Positions 8,574 to 16,848 of a stretch of 64,000 bases of DNA are shown piece by piece. This DNA comes from Pseudoxanthomonas sp. CF125 (lineage in GTDB: Bacteria; Pseudomonadota; Gammaproteobacteria; Xanthomonadales; Xanthomonadaceae). The notes under the pieces were generated by a model. The model searched no databases, was not told the DNA's origin, and saw only the letters and a program-made list of their open reading frames with translations. A program made the translations under genes and the position numbers. The stretch covers positions 124,001 through 188,000 of the forward strand of contig NZ_FNLD01000002.1 in assembly GCF_900104085.1 (NCBI RefSeq), read 5' to 3'. How positions within the stretch are numbered: the first letter of the stretch is position 1; the number at the start of each line of letters is the position of its first letter.

Positions 8574-8619
8574 TTAACAACGTCTCCCGATCATGGGTGG
8601 ACAAACACCAAGGACCATC

Positions 8620-9375
8620 ATGGCCGATTCCACCGAACTGCGCGCTGAAGTCGCGCGGCCCAAGCTTGCACCACAAGAGCCGCGTCCCGCATTGCAGGTC
8701 AGCGCCCTGGGCAAGCGCGTGCCTTTGCCTTCGGGCGAGCTGACTATTCTGCAAGACGTGGGCTTCCGGATAGACCATGGCGACACGGTGGCGATCGTCG
8801 GCGCCTCCGGCTCGGGCAAGAGTACCTTGCTGTCGTTGCTGGCCGGGCTGGACAGTCCCAGCGACGGCAGTGTCACGCTCGATGGCGAAGCGCTTTCCAC
8901 CATGGATGAAGACGGGCGCGCGCGGGTGCGCGGCGAGAAGGTCGGCTTCGTCTTCCAGAGCTTCCAGCTGCTGCCTTCATTGACCGCCCTGGAGAACGTG
9001 ATGCTGCCGCTGGAATTGCGCGGCGATGCCGATGCGGAGACGCCAGCGCGGCAGATCCTGCAGAAGGTGGGACTGGCCGAGCGCCTGGGCCACTACCCGC
9101 GCCAGCTTTCCGGCGGCGAACAGCAGCGCGTGGCGCTGGCGCGCGCGTTCGTCACCCGGCCGTCGCTGCTGTTCGCCGACGAACCCACCGGCAACCTGGA
9201 TACCCATACCGGGCAGGCGATCATCGAACTGCTGTTCGCCTTGAATGCCGAGGCAGGTACCACGCTGGTGCTGGTCACCCACGACGAACATCTGGCCGGG
9301 CGCTGCGGCCGTATTCTGCGGCTGGATAGTGGCGCGCTCATCGACGATGCGCCGGTCGAAGGCGCCGCTGCATGA
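8620..9375 (+). CDS. ybbA: ABC transporter ATP-binding protein, YbbA-like
   Basis: 251-residue ATPase. Walker A is GASGSGKST (residues 61-69), the signature is LSGGEQQRV, and Walker B is LLFADEPTG, followed by the LolD/MacB-type TGNLDTHTG. The start at 8620 (MADSTEL) has AAGGA 6 nt upstream; an ATG nine codons earlier is less well placed. Its stop overlaps the permease start as ATGA. With the permease it forms an exporter-type or mechanotransmission ABC complex. In E. coli ybbAP sits divergent to tesA exactly as here. Confidence 0.95.
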   Translation: MADSTELRAEVARPKLAPQEPRPALQVSALGKRVPLPSGELTILQDVGFRIDHGDTVAIVGASGSGKSTLLSLLAGLDSPSDGSVTLDGEALSTMDEDGRARVRGEKVGFVFQSFQLLPSLTALENVMLPLELRGDADAETPARQILQKVGLAERLGHYPRQLSGGEQQRVALARAFVTRPSLLFADEPTGNLDTHTGQAIIELLFALNAEAGTTLVLVTHDEHLAGRCGRILRLDSGALIDDAPVEGAAA

Positions 9376-11870
9376 AGACCTTGCGGATGGCGTGGCGGCA
9401 ATTGCTGCGCGATGCGGCCGCAGGCGATATCCGCATCCTGTTCGCCGCGCTGGTATTGGCGGTGGTGGCGGTGACCGCCGTCGGCTTCGTCACCGACCGT
9501 GCCGAGCGCGCGCTGGCGATCGAAGCCAACCGCCTGCTGGGCGGCGATGCCGTCGTCCGCGGCGACGCGCCCATCACCGGCGCCGTGCGCGAGGCCGCCA
9601 ACGCCGCCGGCTTGCGGCGCACCGAAACGCTCAGCCTGGACAGCATGATCCGCGCAGGCGAGCAGCTGCGCCTGGGCGACCTGCGCGCACTGGGCGAAGG
9701 CTTTCCGCTGCGCGGCAGCTTCCGCATCATCGACGCCGCTGGAGCCGCCGAACACGACGCGCAGGGCATTCCCGCGCCCGGCACGCTGTGGATGAGCCAA
9801 TCCGGCGCCGAGACGCTGGACGCGAAAATCGGGGACAGCATCGGCATCGGCGACTCGCAGCTGCGCCTGACCGCACTGGTGGTGCAGGAACCCGACGCTT
9901 CGATGGACTATTTCAATGTCGCGCCCAAGGTTTTCCTCAATCTCGCCGACGTGCGGGCCACTGGTCTGGTGCAGGAAGGCAGCCGTCTGGGCTATCGATT
10001 GGTGGTGGCGGGCGATGCCGCGGCGGTGGAGCGTTTCACCGCCATCGCGCGTCCGGCGCTGGCGCGCGGACAGCGCCTGGAAACCATCCAGGACGCGCGC
10101 CCGGAGATTCGTTCTTCGCTGGACCGCGCCGGCCGTTTTCTAGGATTGGCCGCGCTGGTTTCCGTCGTGCTTGCCGCGGTGGCCGTGGCCATGGCGGCGC
10201 GCCGTCATAGCGAACGCCATTTATCCGGCACCGCCGTCATGCGCTGTCTCGGCGCCAGCCAGCGCACCCTGGTTGGCATCCACGTGGGCGAACTGATTCT
10301 GCTGGGCCTGATCGCTTGCACCGTGGGCGTGCTGATTGCCTATGGTCTGCAATGGGCGATCGGCAGTTGGCTGCAGGCGGAAATGAAGATCTCCATTCCC
10401 CCTGCAGGCTGGCTGCCTGCGTTGCAGGGGTACGGCGTGGGCATGATTGTGCTGCTGGCCTTCGGCGCGCCGCCGGTGCTGGCGTTGCGCCGCGTGCCTG
10501 CCTTGCGCGTACTGCGCCGCGATCTGGACCCCACCGAACCCAGCGCGTGGCTGGTCGCGTTGACCGGCTTCGTCGGTTTGGGCGCGCTGCTGTGGTGGAA
10601 GGCGGGTTCGGCGACCTTGGGCACGGCCATGCTGCTCGGCATTCTGGGCACGCTGGCGGTGCTCGCCCTGCTGGCGTGGCTGATGATCCTGCTGGTGCGT
10701 CGCCTGCGTTCGCGTCTGCGCGGCAGCCTGCGTTATGGATTGGCGAACGTGAGCCGCCGTGCGGGCACCAGCGTGGCCCAGGTATCCGCGCTGGGCTTGG
10801 GATTGATGGCGCTGCTGCTGTTGACCTTCGTGCGCACGGACCTGCTGGACCGCTGGCAGCTGTCCTTGGCTGCCGATGCGCCCAACCGTTTCATCATCAA
10901 CGTGCAGGAAGACCAGCAGGCTGAGGTGAACGCGTTCATGGCCGAGCAGAAGATCGCGCCGCCTGTGCTGTTCCCGATGATCCGCGGGCGCCTGGTGTCG
11001 CTCAACGGCAAGCCCACCAGCGGTGCCGATTACGCGGATGACCAGGAAGCCAAGCGCCGGGCCGAACGCGAATTCAACCTCTCCACCGCCGCGACCCTGC
11101 GCGACGACAACAAGGTCACCGCCGGCAAGTTTTGGAATGGCCGTACGCCTGCCACGCCGGAGCTATCGGTCGAAGAGCGCTTCGCCGAACAACTGGGCTG
11201 GAAGATCGGCGACCGCGTGGCCTTCGATATCGCCGGCCAACCGTTCGAAGGAAAAATCACCAGCCTGCGCAGCGTGGATTGGGAAAGCTTCCGTCCCAAT
11301 TTCTTCGTGATCGCTTCGCCCGGATCGATGGAAGGGTATCCGGCCAGCTACATCACCGCGGTGAGCGTTCCGCCCGGACAGAAGCGTTTCACCGCGCAGC
11401 TGGTCGAGCGCTTCCCCAACCTGTCGGTGATCGATGTCGATGCGGTGCTCAAGCAGGTGCGCAGCACCGCCGACCAGGTGTCTACCGTGGTCCAGGTGGT
11501 GTTCTGGTTCTCGCTGGCCGCCGGCGTGCTGGTATTGCTGGCGGCGGTCAGCGCCAGCCAGGACGAGCGTTTGCTGGAAGGCGGCGTGATGCGCGTGCTC
11601 GGTGGCAGCCGCCGGCAGTTGCGGCTCGCGCAGGCATCGGAATTCGCTGCGATCGGCTTGCTCTCCGGTCTGGTCGCGGCCATTGCCGCGTCGGTGTTGT
11701 CCGGCGTGATCGCCACCCAGGTGTTCGATCTGCCGTGGAAGGCGAACTGGTCGCTGGCCGCCATCGGCGGAGGTCTGGGCATGCTGGCCGCGCTGACCGC
11801 GGGGCTTTTCGCCACGCGCCGCGTGCTGGATGCGCCGCCTTCGGTGACGTTGCGGGAGCTGCAGGGCTGA
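9372..11870 (+). CDS. ybbP: FtsX-like ABC transporter permease, YbbP-like
   Basis: 832-residue integral membrane protein. The layout is typical of YbbP: one N-terminal membrane helix, a large periplasmic domain (about residues 50-250), a first set of FtsX helices with SLDRAGRFLGLAALVSVVLA, a central pair of helices, a second periplasmic domain, and a C-terminal FtsX unit (RVLGGSRRQLRLAQASEF). It overlaps the ATPase by 4 nt, indicating translational coupling. The substrate is unknown for the family; lipid or lysophospholipid handling has been suggested from the tesA linkage. Confidence 0.93.
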   Translation: MKTLRMAWRQLLRDAAAGDIRILFAALVLAVVAVTAVGFVTDRAERALAIEANRLLGGDAVVRGDAPITGAVREAANAAGLRRTETLSLDSMIRAGEQLRLGDLRALGEGFPLRGSFRIIDAAGAAEHDAQGIPAPGTLWMSQSGAETLDAKIGDSIGIGDSQLRLTALVVQEPDASMDYFNVAPKVFLNLADVRATGLVQEGSRLGYRLVVAGDAAAVERFTAIARPALARGQRLETIQDARPEIRSSLDRAGRFLGLAALVSVVLAAVAVAMAARRHSERHLSGTAVMRCLGASQRTLVGIHVGELILLGLIACTVGVLIAYGLQWAIGSWLQAEMKISIPPAGWLPALQGYGVGMIVLLAFGAPPVLALRRVPALRVLRRDLDPTEPSAWLVALTGFVGLGALLWWKAGSATLGTAMLLGILGTLAVLALLAWLMILLVRRLRSRLRGSLRYGLANVSRRAGTSVAQVSALGLGLMALLLLTFVRTDLLDRWQLSLAADAPNRFIINVQEDQQAEVNAFMAEQKIAPPVLFPMIRGRLVSLNGKPTSGADYADDQEAKRRAEREFNLSTAATLRDDNKVTAGKFWNGRTPATPELSVEERFAEQLGWKIGDRVAFDIAGQPFEGKITSLRSVDWESFRPNFFVIASPGSMEGYPASYITAVSVPPGQKRFTAQLVERFPNLSVIDVDAVLKQVRSTADQVSTVVQVVFWFSLAAGVLVLLAAVSASQDERLLEGGVMRVLGGSRRQLRLAQASEFAAIGLLSGLVAAIAASVLSGVIATQVFDLPWKANWSLAAIGGGLGMLAALTAGLFATRRVLDAPPSVTLRELQG

Positions 11871-11992
11871 AGTCGCGCGGCTGACCCGGCGCCCGCGCCC
11901 GGATTCATGCGCGGTTGGGCGTTTCCGCCCCGTTTCACCGCGCGATTACCCATGCGTGGACACACTCGCTGGAAACCGCATGGAGTCGAGCG

Positions 11993-13660
11993 ATGGATTC
12001 GAACCTGCACAACGCGCCAGCGGTCGGCGGCAGCATGGAACGCAGGGCGCAGATCCTGCGTTTCCTGTGGTGCTATCGCAATTCGGGTGTGTTCTCCGGG
12101 CTTTCCTTGGAGCCGTCGCTGGAACAACGGTTCGAATCGGAAGGAAGTCCTGAAGAATTCAGCCGCGATCTCGAAGCGCTGGGCCCGACCTTCGTCAAGC
12201 TGGGGCAGATGCTTTCCACGCGTCCGGACATAGTGCCGCCCGCTTACGCCACGGCACTGGAACGCATGCAGGAAAAAGTCGGCCCGATCCCCTTCGAGCA
12301 AGTGCGCGAAGTGGTCGAAGAGGAGCTGGGCGTGCGCTTGAGCAAAGCATTCGGCCAGTTCGATCCCGAACCGATCGGTTGCGCCTCGCTGGCCCAGGTC
12401 CACCGCGCCACCCTGCGCGACGGCACGCCAGTCGCGGTCAAGGTGCAGAAGCCCGGCGTCGGGTTGCAGCTGGCGGCGGATCTTTCCCTGCTGCGCGGCG
12501 TGGCCAATGCCGCCGACCGCATCACCAAGCTGGGCAGGCACGTGCATTTCGCCGACTGGCTGGGCGAATTCAACCGCACGCTCATGGCCGAACTCGACTA
12601 CGTGGCCGAAGCGCAGAACCTGGAACGCTTCGGCGAACATCTGGCGCCGTATCCGGAGCTGTGCGTGCCGTATCCGGTCTGGGATCTCACCAGCCGCCGG
12701 GTACTGACCATGCAGTTGCTGGAAGGCGCGCGCGTGGACCAGGTGCCGGGCGTGCGCCGCACCGAACAGCCGATGCAGCCTTTGGCCGATGCGCTGATGC
12801 GCGGCTACCTGGATCAGATGTTCGTCTACGGCGAGATCCACGCCGATCCGCATCCCGGCAACTTGCGCGTCATGACCGATGGCCGTCTGGCGATCTTCGA
12901 CCTGGGCATGGTCGCCAACGTGCCGCCGCGCCAGCGCGAGCGCATGCTCAAACTTCTTTTCGCGGCGGTCGATGGGCGCGGCGAGCAGGTCGCGCAGGGA
13001 GCCATCGCATTGGGCACGCCGCTGGACGACTACGACGACGAGCGTTTCACCCGCGAGGTAGGGCAGCTGGTAGCCCGATACGCCGCCCACAGCGCCTCGA
13101 TGTCGGAAGGCCGTGTGGTGCTGGAGCTGGTACGCCTGGCCACCGCCCACGGCCTACGCACGCCCCCTGAAGTGAGCCTGCTGGGCAAGACGCTATTGAA
13201 TCTGGACGCGGTATGCCAGCTGCTGGTGCCGGGATTCGATGCGAAACAGGCAGTGGAAAACCATCTGCAGCACGTCATGCGCGCGCGCCTGCGCCAGTCG
13301 CTGTCTTCGCCCAGCCTGGCCAGCGAACTGATGGAACTGCAGTCGCTGATGCGCGATGGGCCGCGCAAGCTCGCCGACATACTCGACGTGGTCGCGGACA
13401 ACCGCTTGCAGCTGCGGGTGACCGGGCTGGAGGAGTCGCACCTGATGGAAAGCCTGCAGAAGATCGCCAACAGGATCGCGGCCGGCGTGATCACCGCCTC
13501 GCTGATCCTGGCTTCTTCGCTGATGATGCGCATCCCCACCCAAAGCACGCTGTGGGGTTATCCGACTGTGGCGTTGCTGCTGTTCCTGCTGGGCGTAGGC
13601 CTGGGCGCGAGCATCGTGGTCAGCGCGCTGTTCGGCGACCGCAAGGTAAAGGCGAAATAG
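11993..13660 (+). CDS. UbiB/AarF (ABC1) family kinase-like protein
   Basis: 555-residue member of the UbiB atypical kinase family. The family hallmark KxGQ (KLGQ, residues 69-72, then MLSTRPD) is followed by the A-rich loop GCASLAQVHRA, VKVQKPG and the catalytic-loop-like HADPHPGN. Two membrane helices close the protein (ITASLILASSLMM and VALLLFLLGVGLG). The start at 11993 has GGAG 8 nt upstream; an in-frame TTG at 11915 is less likely. UbiB proteins are needed for ubiquinone synthesis or lipid movement. The context here, alone after ybbAP, does not distinguish these roles. Confidence 0.92.
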   Translation: MDSNLHNAPAVGGSMERRAQILRFLWCYRNSGVFSGLSLEPSLEQRFESEGSPEEFSRDLEALGPTFVKLGQMLSTRPDIVPPAYATALERMQEKVGPIPFEQVREVVEEELGVRLSKAFGQFDPEPIGCASLAQVHRATLRDGTPVAVKVQKPGVGLQLAADLSLLRGVANAADRITKLGRHVHFADWLGEFNRTLMAELDYVAEAQNLERFGEHLAPYPELCVPYPVWDLTSRRVLTMQLLEGARVDQVPGVRRTEQPMQPLADALMRGYLDQMFVYGEIHADPHPGNLRVMTDGRLAIFDLGMVANVPPRQRERMLKLLFAAVDGRGEQVAQGAIALGTPLDDYDDERFTREVGQLVARYAAHSASMSEGRVVLELVRLATAHGLRTPPEVSLLGKTLLNLDAVCQLLVPGFDAKQAVENHLQHVMRARLRQSLSSPSLASELMELQSLMRDGPRKLADILDVVADNRLQLRVTGLEESHLMESLQKIANRIAAGVITASLILASSLMMRIPTQSTLWGYPTVALLLFLLGVGLGASIVVSALFGDRKVKAK

Positions 13661-13670
13661 CCGACTGCGC

Positions 13671-13742
13671 CGTAGGAGCGACGTGAGTCGCGAAACGATG
13701 GGTGCGGAGGTTATGGTTTCGCGACTTACGTCGCTCCTACGG
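13671..13742. repeat. REP pair, GTAGGAGCGACGTAAGTCGC family
   Basis: Two inverted copies, CGTAGGAGCGACGTGAGTCG and its partner TCGCGACTTACGTCGCTCCT ending at 13742, flank 28 nt of unique sequence. The same core occurs at 20076-20213, 20771-20797 and 41929-41996, the first two bracketing a RAYT transposase gene. This is a REPIN-like arrangement. Confidence 0.9.
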
Positions 13743-13755
13743 CAGCAACAAGAAA

Positions 13756-13779
13756 GCGCCACCCTGTGAAGGGCGGCGC
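13756..13779 (-). terminator. rho-independent terminator of slipin-rtcB
   Basis: GCGCC-A-CCCT, loop GTGA, AGGG-C-GGCGC, followed on the minus strand by TTTCT. It begins 18 nt after the rtcB stop codon. Confidence 0.8.
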
Positions 13780-13797
13780 CGTTGGTTGCGGGCTTGA

Positions 13798-15015
13798 TCA
13801 GCCTTTGATGCAGATCACCTGACGCAGCGTGTGCACCACTTCCACCAGGTCGGTCTGCGCGGCCATGACCGCATCGATCGACTTGTAGGCGGCCGGCGAT
13901 TCGTCGACCACCGCCGCATCCTTGCGGCACTCCACATGCGCGGTGGCTTCGCGGTGCTGGGCCAGGGTGATGTTCTGCCTGGCCGCCGTACGGCTCATCA
14001 CGCGGCCGGCGCCGTGGCTGCAGCTGTGGAAGCTGTCCGCGTTGCCCTTGCCGCGCACGATATAACTGCGCGTGCCCATGCTGCCCGGGATGATGCCCAG
14101 CTCGCCCGCGCGTGCGCTGACCGCGCCCTTGCGGGTCACCAGCAGTTCCTCGCCACCGTGCGTTTCCTTCTGCACGTAGTTGTGGTGGCAGTTCACCGCC
14201 AATTTCTCCAGCTGGAACTTCGGCAGGCGATGGCGCATTTCCGCCAGTACCCGCGCCATCATCGCCTCGCGGTTGTGGCGCGCGTAATCCTGCGCCCACG
14301 ACACCGCTTCCACGTAGTCGTCGAACAGCGGCTCGCCTTCCATGAAGAAAGCCAGGTCCTTGTCCGGCAAGTGAAAACCGAGCACGCGGTGCGCCAACTG
14401 CTCGCGCGCACGCTCGATGAAGTAGCTGCCGATCAGGTTGCCGGTGCCGCGCGAGCCGCTGTGCAGCATCACCCATACCGCATCGGTCTCGTCCAGACAG
14501 ATCTCGATGAAATGGTTGCCGCCACCCAGCGTGCCGATCTGGCGTTCCAGCTTGTCGGTGCGGATCTTGCGGTGCTTGGCCTTGATCGCCTCCAGCCCGG
14601 CATGCAATCCCGATTGCGCGATGCGCGTCTCATGGCTGTCCGGCAGACGGCGATGCTCGCCACCCGGTCCGTTGCCCACCGGCACGCCGCGCTCGATGGA
14701 CGAACGCAGCTGCGCCAGGTTGTCCGGCAGGTCGCTCGCGCGCAGGGTGGTGCGCACCGCGGCCATGCCGCAGCCGATGTCCACACCGACCGCGGCCGGG
14801 ATGATCGCACCGCGGGTCGGAATGACCGAACCCACCGTCGCACCCTTGCCAAGATGCACGTCCGGCATCACCGCCACCCACGGTCCGACGAACGGGATGC
14901 TGGCGATGTTTCGCAACTGCGCGTGGGCCTGGTCTTCCAGCGGCACGCCGCGCACCCATCCCTTGATCGGGGTGGCGCTGCCTTCGGCATGCAGCAATTC
15001 GTAATTGGTGTCCAT
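13798..15015 (-). CDS. rtcB: RNA 3'-phosphate/5'-OH ligase RtcB
   Basis: 405-residue RtcB, which joins 2',3'-cyclic-phosphate or 3'-phosphate RNA ends to 5'-OH ends using GTP and Mn2+. Metal ligands and active-site residues are all present: Asp52/His54 (PDVHLGKG), Asp79 and Cys82 (GVDIGCGM), His168 (GGGNHFIE), His185 (MLHSGSRG) and the guanylylated His334 (SCSHGAGR). The start at 15015 has AAGGA upstream; a longer frame to 15147 runs through repeat sequence. It follows a slipin gene on the same strand, a recurrent RNA-repair pairing. No rtcA or rtcR is in the window. Confidence 0.97.
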   Translation of the reverse strand: MDTNYELLHAEGSATPIKGWVRGVPLEDQAHAQLRNIASIPFVGPWVAVMPDVHLGKGATVGSVIPTRGAIIPAAVGVDIGCGMAAVRTTLRASDLPDNLAQLRSSIERGVPVGNGPGGEHRRLPDSHETRIAQSGLHAGLEAIKAKHRKIRTDKLERQIGTLGGGNHFIEICLDETDAVWVMLHSGSRGTGNLIGSYFIERAREQLAHRVLGFHLPDKDLAFFMEGEPLFDDYVEAVSWAQDYARHNREAMMARVLAEMRHRLPKFQLEKLAVNCHHNYVQKETHGGEELLVTRKGAVSARAGELGIIPGSMGTRSYIVRGKGNADSFHSCSHGAGRVMSRTAARQNITLAQHREATAHVECRKDAAVVDESPAAYKSIDAVMAAQTDLVEVVHTLRQVICIKG

Positions 15016-15038
15016 GATGTCCTTCCTTGTAGAAAAGA

Positions 15039-15204
15039 GCCCCCTCCCCCGTTCACGGGGGAGGGTTGGGGTGGGGGCTCGACGGAGCCATCGGCAATCC
15101 CTTGCCATGAAGTCATCGAATGCGGCTCTTACAGTATCCGCATTCAATTTCCACGACTCCGTTCGCCCCCATCCCAGCCTTCCCCCGCAAGCGGGGGAAG
15201 GGGC
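15039..15204. repeat. inverted pair of GGGGGAGGG repeats
   Basis: Two self-complementary units sit between slipin and rtcB: CCCCCTCCCCC GTTCA CGGGGGAGGG (15039-15079) and CCTTCCCCCGCAAGCGGGGG with its continuation (15165-15204). The units face each other across about 86 nt. Related units occur at 16429-16449, 21385-21500 and 60689-60852. In this position they could modulate the relative expression of the two genes. Confidence 0.8.
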
Positions 15205-15211
15205 GGTTGCA

Positions 15212-16333
15212 TTACTTCAACGTCACCAACTGCTTCAGCACGCCATCCAGGCCGCCGAACACAGTCAGCTTGTCGATCTTCTCGGTGACCTTCTCCAAGG
15301 CCTCCAGTTCCTTCAGGCGCATCAGCACCGGGCTCTCCTCGATCAGCTTGGCGGTGTTGAGCAGGGAACGCGTGGCGTTCGCCTCCTCGCGCCTGCGGAT
15401 CACGTTGGCTTGCGCCGCCTTCTCCGCCTGCACCACGCTGTTGAGGATGTCCTTCATCTCGCCCGGCAGGATCACGTCCTTCACGCCGACGCCCAGCACC
15501 TCGACGCCGAATGCGCCGACCTGGCCGCGCACGTAACCGAAGATGTCGGCGTCCAGGGACGCCTTGTCGCCCAGCAATTCGTCCAGCGTCTTGGCGGAAA
15601 CCGCCTTGCGCAGGCCGTACTGCAGTTCGCGGTACAGGCGATCGCCGAACTTGGCTACCTTGGTACGCGCGGCGACCGGGTCGGTCACGCGCATGCTGGC
15701 GGCCAGGTTCACACGCAGGCTGACCTTGTCCTTGGTCAGCAACTCCTGGCCCGAGACCTCGACCGACTGCACGCGCAACTCGATCACCTCGGCGCTCACG
15801 TTCTTCTGGAAATTCCAGAAGGCGTAAGCGCCCGGCGCCAGCGTGCGCGCCAGCTTGCCGTCGACGAACACCAGGCCCGCCGACTCGGCCGGCACCTCGG
15901 CGGTCACCGCGACCTTGGACAACACCCCGAGCTGACGCAGACGACGGGTGACGGCGACATCGACTTCGAGATTCCCGGCCAGCGCCACGCGCTGCACCTC
16001 GACCTTGACCAGCCCGCGCCAGTACAGCTTGCGCGAACCCGGCGCCAGCACGTCTTCCAGCTTGCCGTTCTTCGACACCAGGCCGACTTCATCGGCGCCG
16101 ATGTCGGCCAGCACGAAGGTTTCGTCCAGCCTGTCGCCCAGGCGCGCGATCAGCGCATCGGCATCGCGACCGGCGTACTCCGGATTGGCGATGTTGTGCA
16201 CGGCCACCTCGATCCGCTTCAGCGGGTCGAACATGCGGTACACGCCCGCGGCGAGCACGCGCTCGAACTGACGATTTTGATACACCAGGCCGCGCTCGCC
16301 GTCACCGATCACGACCCTCTTGGTCCAGAACAT
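15212..16333 (-). CDS. slipin (SPFH/stomatin-family membrane protein)
   Basis: 373-residue SPFH protein. It is unusually composed: an N-terminal segment (MFWTKRVVIGDGERGLVYQN) and a second copy-like segment (VPAESAGLVFVDGKLARTLA) precede the band-7 domain (about residues 170-330). A coiled-coil region rich in Ala/Glu follows (QAEKAAQANVIRRREEANAT). TAAGGAGT before the ATG at 16333 decides the start. Slipins scaffold membrane microdomains. Pairing with rtcB suggests it anchors or senses RNA repair, but its biochemical role is not established. Tandem tRNA-like sequences lie upstream on the same strand. Confidence 0.92.
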   Translation of the reverse strand: MFWTKRVVIGDGERGLVYQNRQFERVLAAGVYRMFDPLKRIEVAVHNIANPEYAGRDADALIARLGDRLDETFVLADIGADEVGLVSKNGKLEDVLAPGSRKLYWRGLVKVEVQRVALAGNLEVDVAVTRRLRQLGVLSKVAVTAEVPAESAGLVFVDGKLARTLAPGAYAFWNFQKNVSAEVIELRVQSVEVSGQELLTKDKVSLRVNLAASMRVTDPVAARTKVAKFGDRLYRELQYGLRKAVSAKTLDELLGDKASLDADIFGYVRGQVGAFGVEVLGVGVKDVILPGEMKDILNSVVQAEKAAQANVIRRREEANATRSLLNTAKLIEESPVLMRLKELEALEKVTEKIDKLTVFGGLDGVLKQLVTLK

Positions 16334-16458
16334 GGCACTACTCCTTAGGTATGGCTCTGGTGGTCCGATCCATTGCATGACGCCGCAGGCGCGGATCGGT
16401 TCCGCCTGCAGCTGTTGGTTCTCCTTCTCCCACTGGGAGAAGGGAAGCGGAGAAAAGT

Positions 16459-16666
16459 GGAAACGCCCCTTGACGCCGGCGAAGCGGAATCGCAGCGCTG
16501 TCGGCGGAGAGCCGGAAGTTTCCGGTCTGCATGGCGATGTTCAGCCATGTAGACGATCCGCTTCCGTCCGTCCGCTTCAAGAGCAACGATCCGGCCGCGC
16601 CACCGCTGCCTTGTTCCGTACCCGCATTCCTTCGCGGAGTTACCGAACGCCGCATGGGGCGTTTCC
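16459..16666 (-). other. leader of slipin gene with an 11-bp long-range inverted repeat
   Basis: GGAAACGCCCC at 16459-16469 is exactly complementary to GGGGCGTTTCC at 16656-16666. The 186 nt between them contain further short hairpins. The outer arm begins 2 nt after the CCA end of the upstream minihelix (minus strand), and the slipin start lies 126 nt beyond the other arm. No credible reading frame is present. It could be a structured RNA domain (compare the long stem of bacterial Y RNAs) or simply a leader. Confidence refers to the inverted repeat, not to function. Confidence 0.5.
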
Positions 16667-16668
16667 TG

Positions 16669-16708
16669 TGGTGGAACTTTCGTTCCTATTTCCAGATTTA
16701 CAGTCTGG
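16669..16708 (-). ncRNA. tRNA-fragment-like element: tyrosine-type anticodon arm plus CCA-ended minihelix
   Basis: On the minus strand, CCAGACTGTAAATCTGG (16692-16708) is a 5-bp stem with a 7-nt loop CTGTAAA, identical in form to a tRNA-Tyr (GUA) anticodon arm. After a 5-nt linker follows GGAACGAAAGTTCCACCA (16669-16686), a 5-bp stem with a GNRA-type tetraloop ending in ACCA like a mature tRNA 3' end. D- and T-arms are missing, so it is no ordinary tRNA. It directly follows two larger tRNA-like units. Confidence 0.6.
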
Positions 16709-16778
16709 TTTGGAGCGGGAGTCGAACCCGCGACCCGCAGATTCATGGTCTGCTGCTCTAACCCTCTGAGCTATCCAG
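16706..16778 (-). ncRNA. tRNA-like sequence 2 (short acceptor)
   Basis: About 73 nt on the minus strand. D-arm GCTC-AGAGGGTTA-GAGC (16755-16771) with the conserved GG, anticodon-like arm GCAGA-CCATGAA-TCTGC (16737-16753), and T-arm GCGGG-TTCGACT-CCCGC (16715-16731) are all perfectly paired. The acceptor stem has only 4 bp (TGGA/TCCA) before AACCA. Position 33 is C instead of the universal U, which argues against a decoding tRNA. The first unit ends immediately upstream. It sits in the leader of slipin-rtcB. Confidence 0.7.
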
Positions 16779-16848
16779 TGGTGACGTGTCGGAATCGAAC
16801 CGACTTATTCAGCGCTGAGCTGATGCCTAACCATTCGGCCATCGTCCT
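16779..16848 (-). ncRNA. tRNA-like sequence 1 (collapsed anticodon arm)
   Basis: About 70 nt on the minus strand. D-arm GCC-GAATGGTTA-GGC and T-arm GTCGG-TTCGATT-CCGAC are canonical, and the sequence ends CGTCACCA, so a CCA end is encoded. The acceptor stem retains only GACG/CGTC. The anticodon arm TCAGC-TCAGC-GCTGA has a 5-nt loop, so there is no normal anticodon. The elbow (G18G19 with TTC) is preserved while decoding parts are not, as expected for a tRNA mimic rather than a tRNA gene. Confidence 0.7.

Noticed and set aside
11348-13150. 600-codon minus-strand frame opposite the ybbP and UbiB-family genes
   Set aside because: Crosses two real genes with clear motifs; no initiation signal.
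15039-15204. CRISPR-like repeats
   Set aside because: Only two inverted, self-complementary units; no regular direct repeats and spacers, and no cas genes.
13831-15288. 485-codon plus-strand frame opposite rtcB
   Set aside because: Shadow of rtcB, whose active-site motifs are complete.
16706-16848. Two ordinary tRNA genes
   Set aside because: Acceptor stems are 4 bp, one anticodon loop has 5 nt, the other has C33; these are inconsistent with functional decoding tRNAs.
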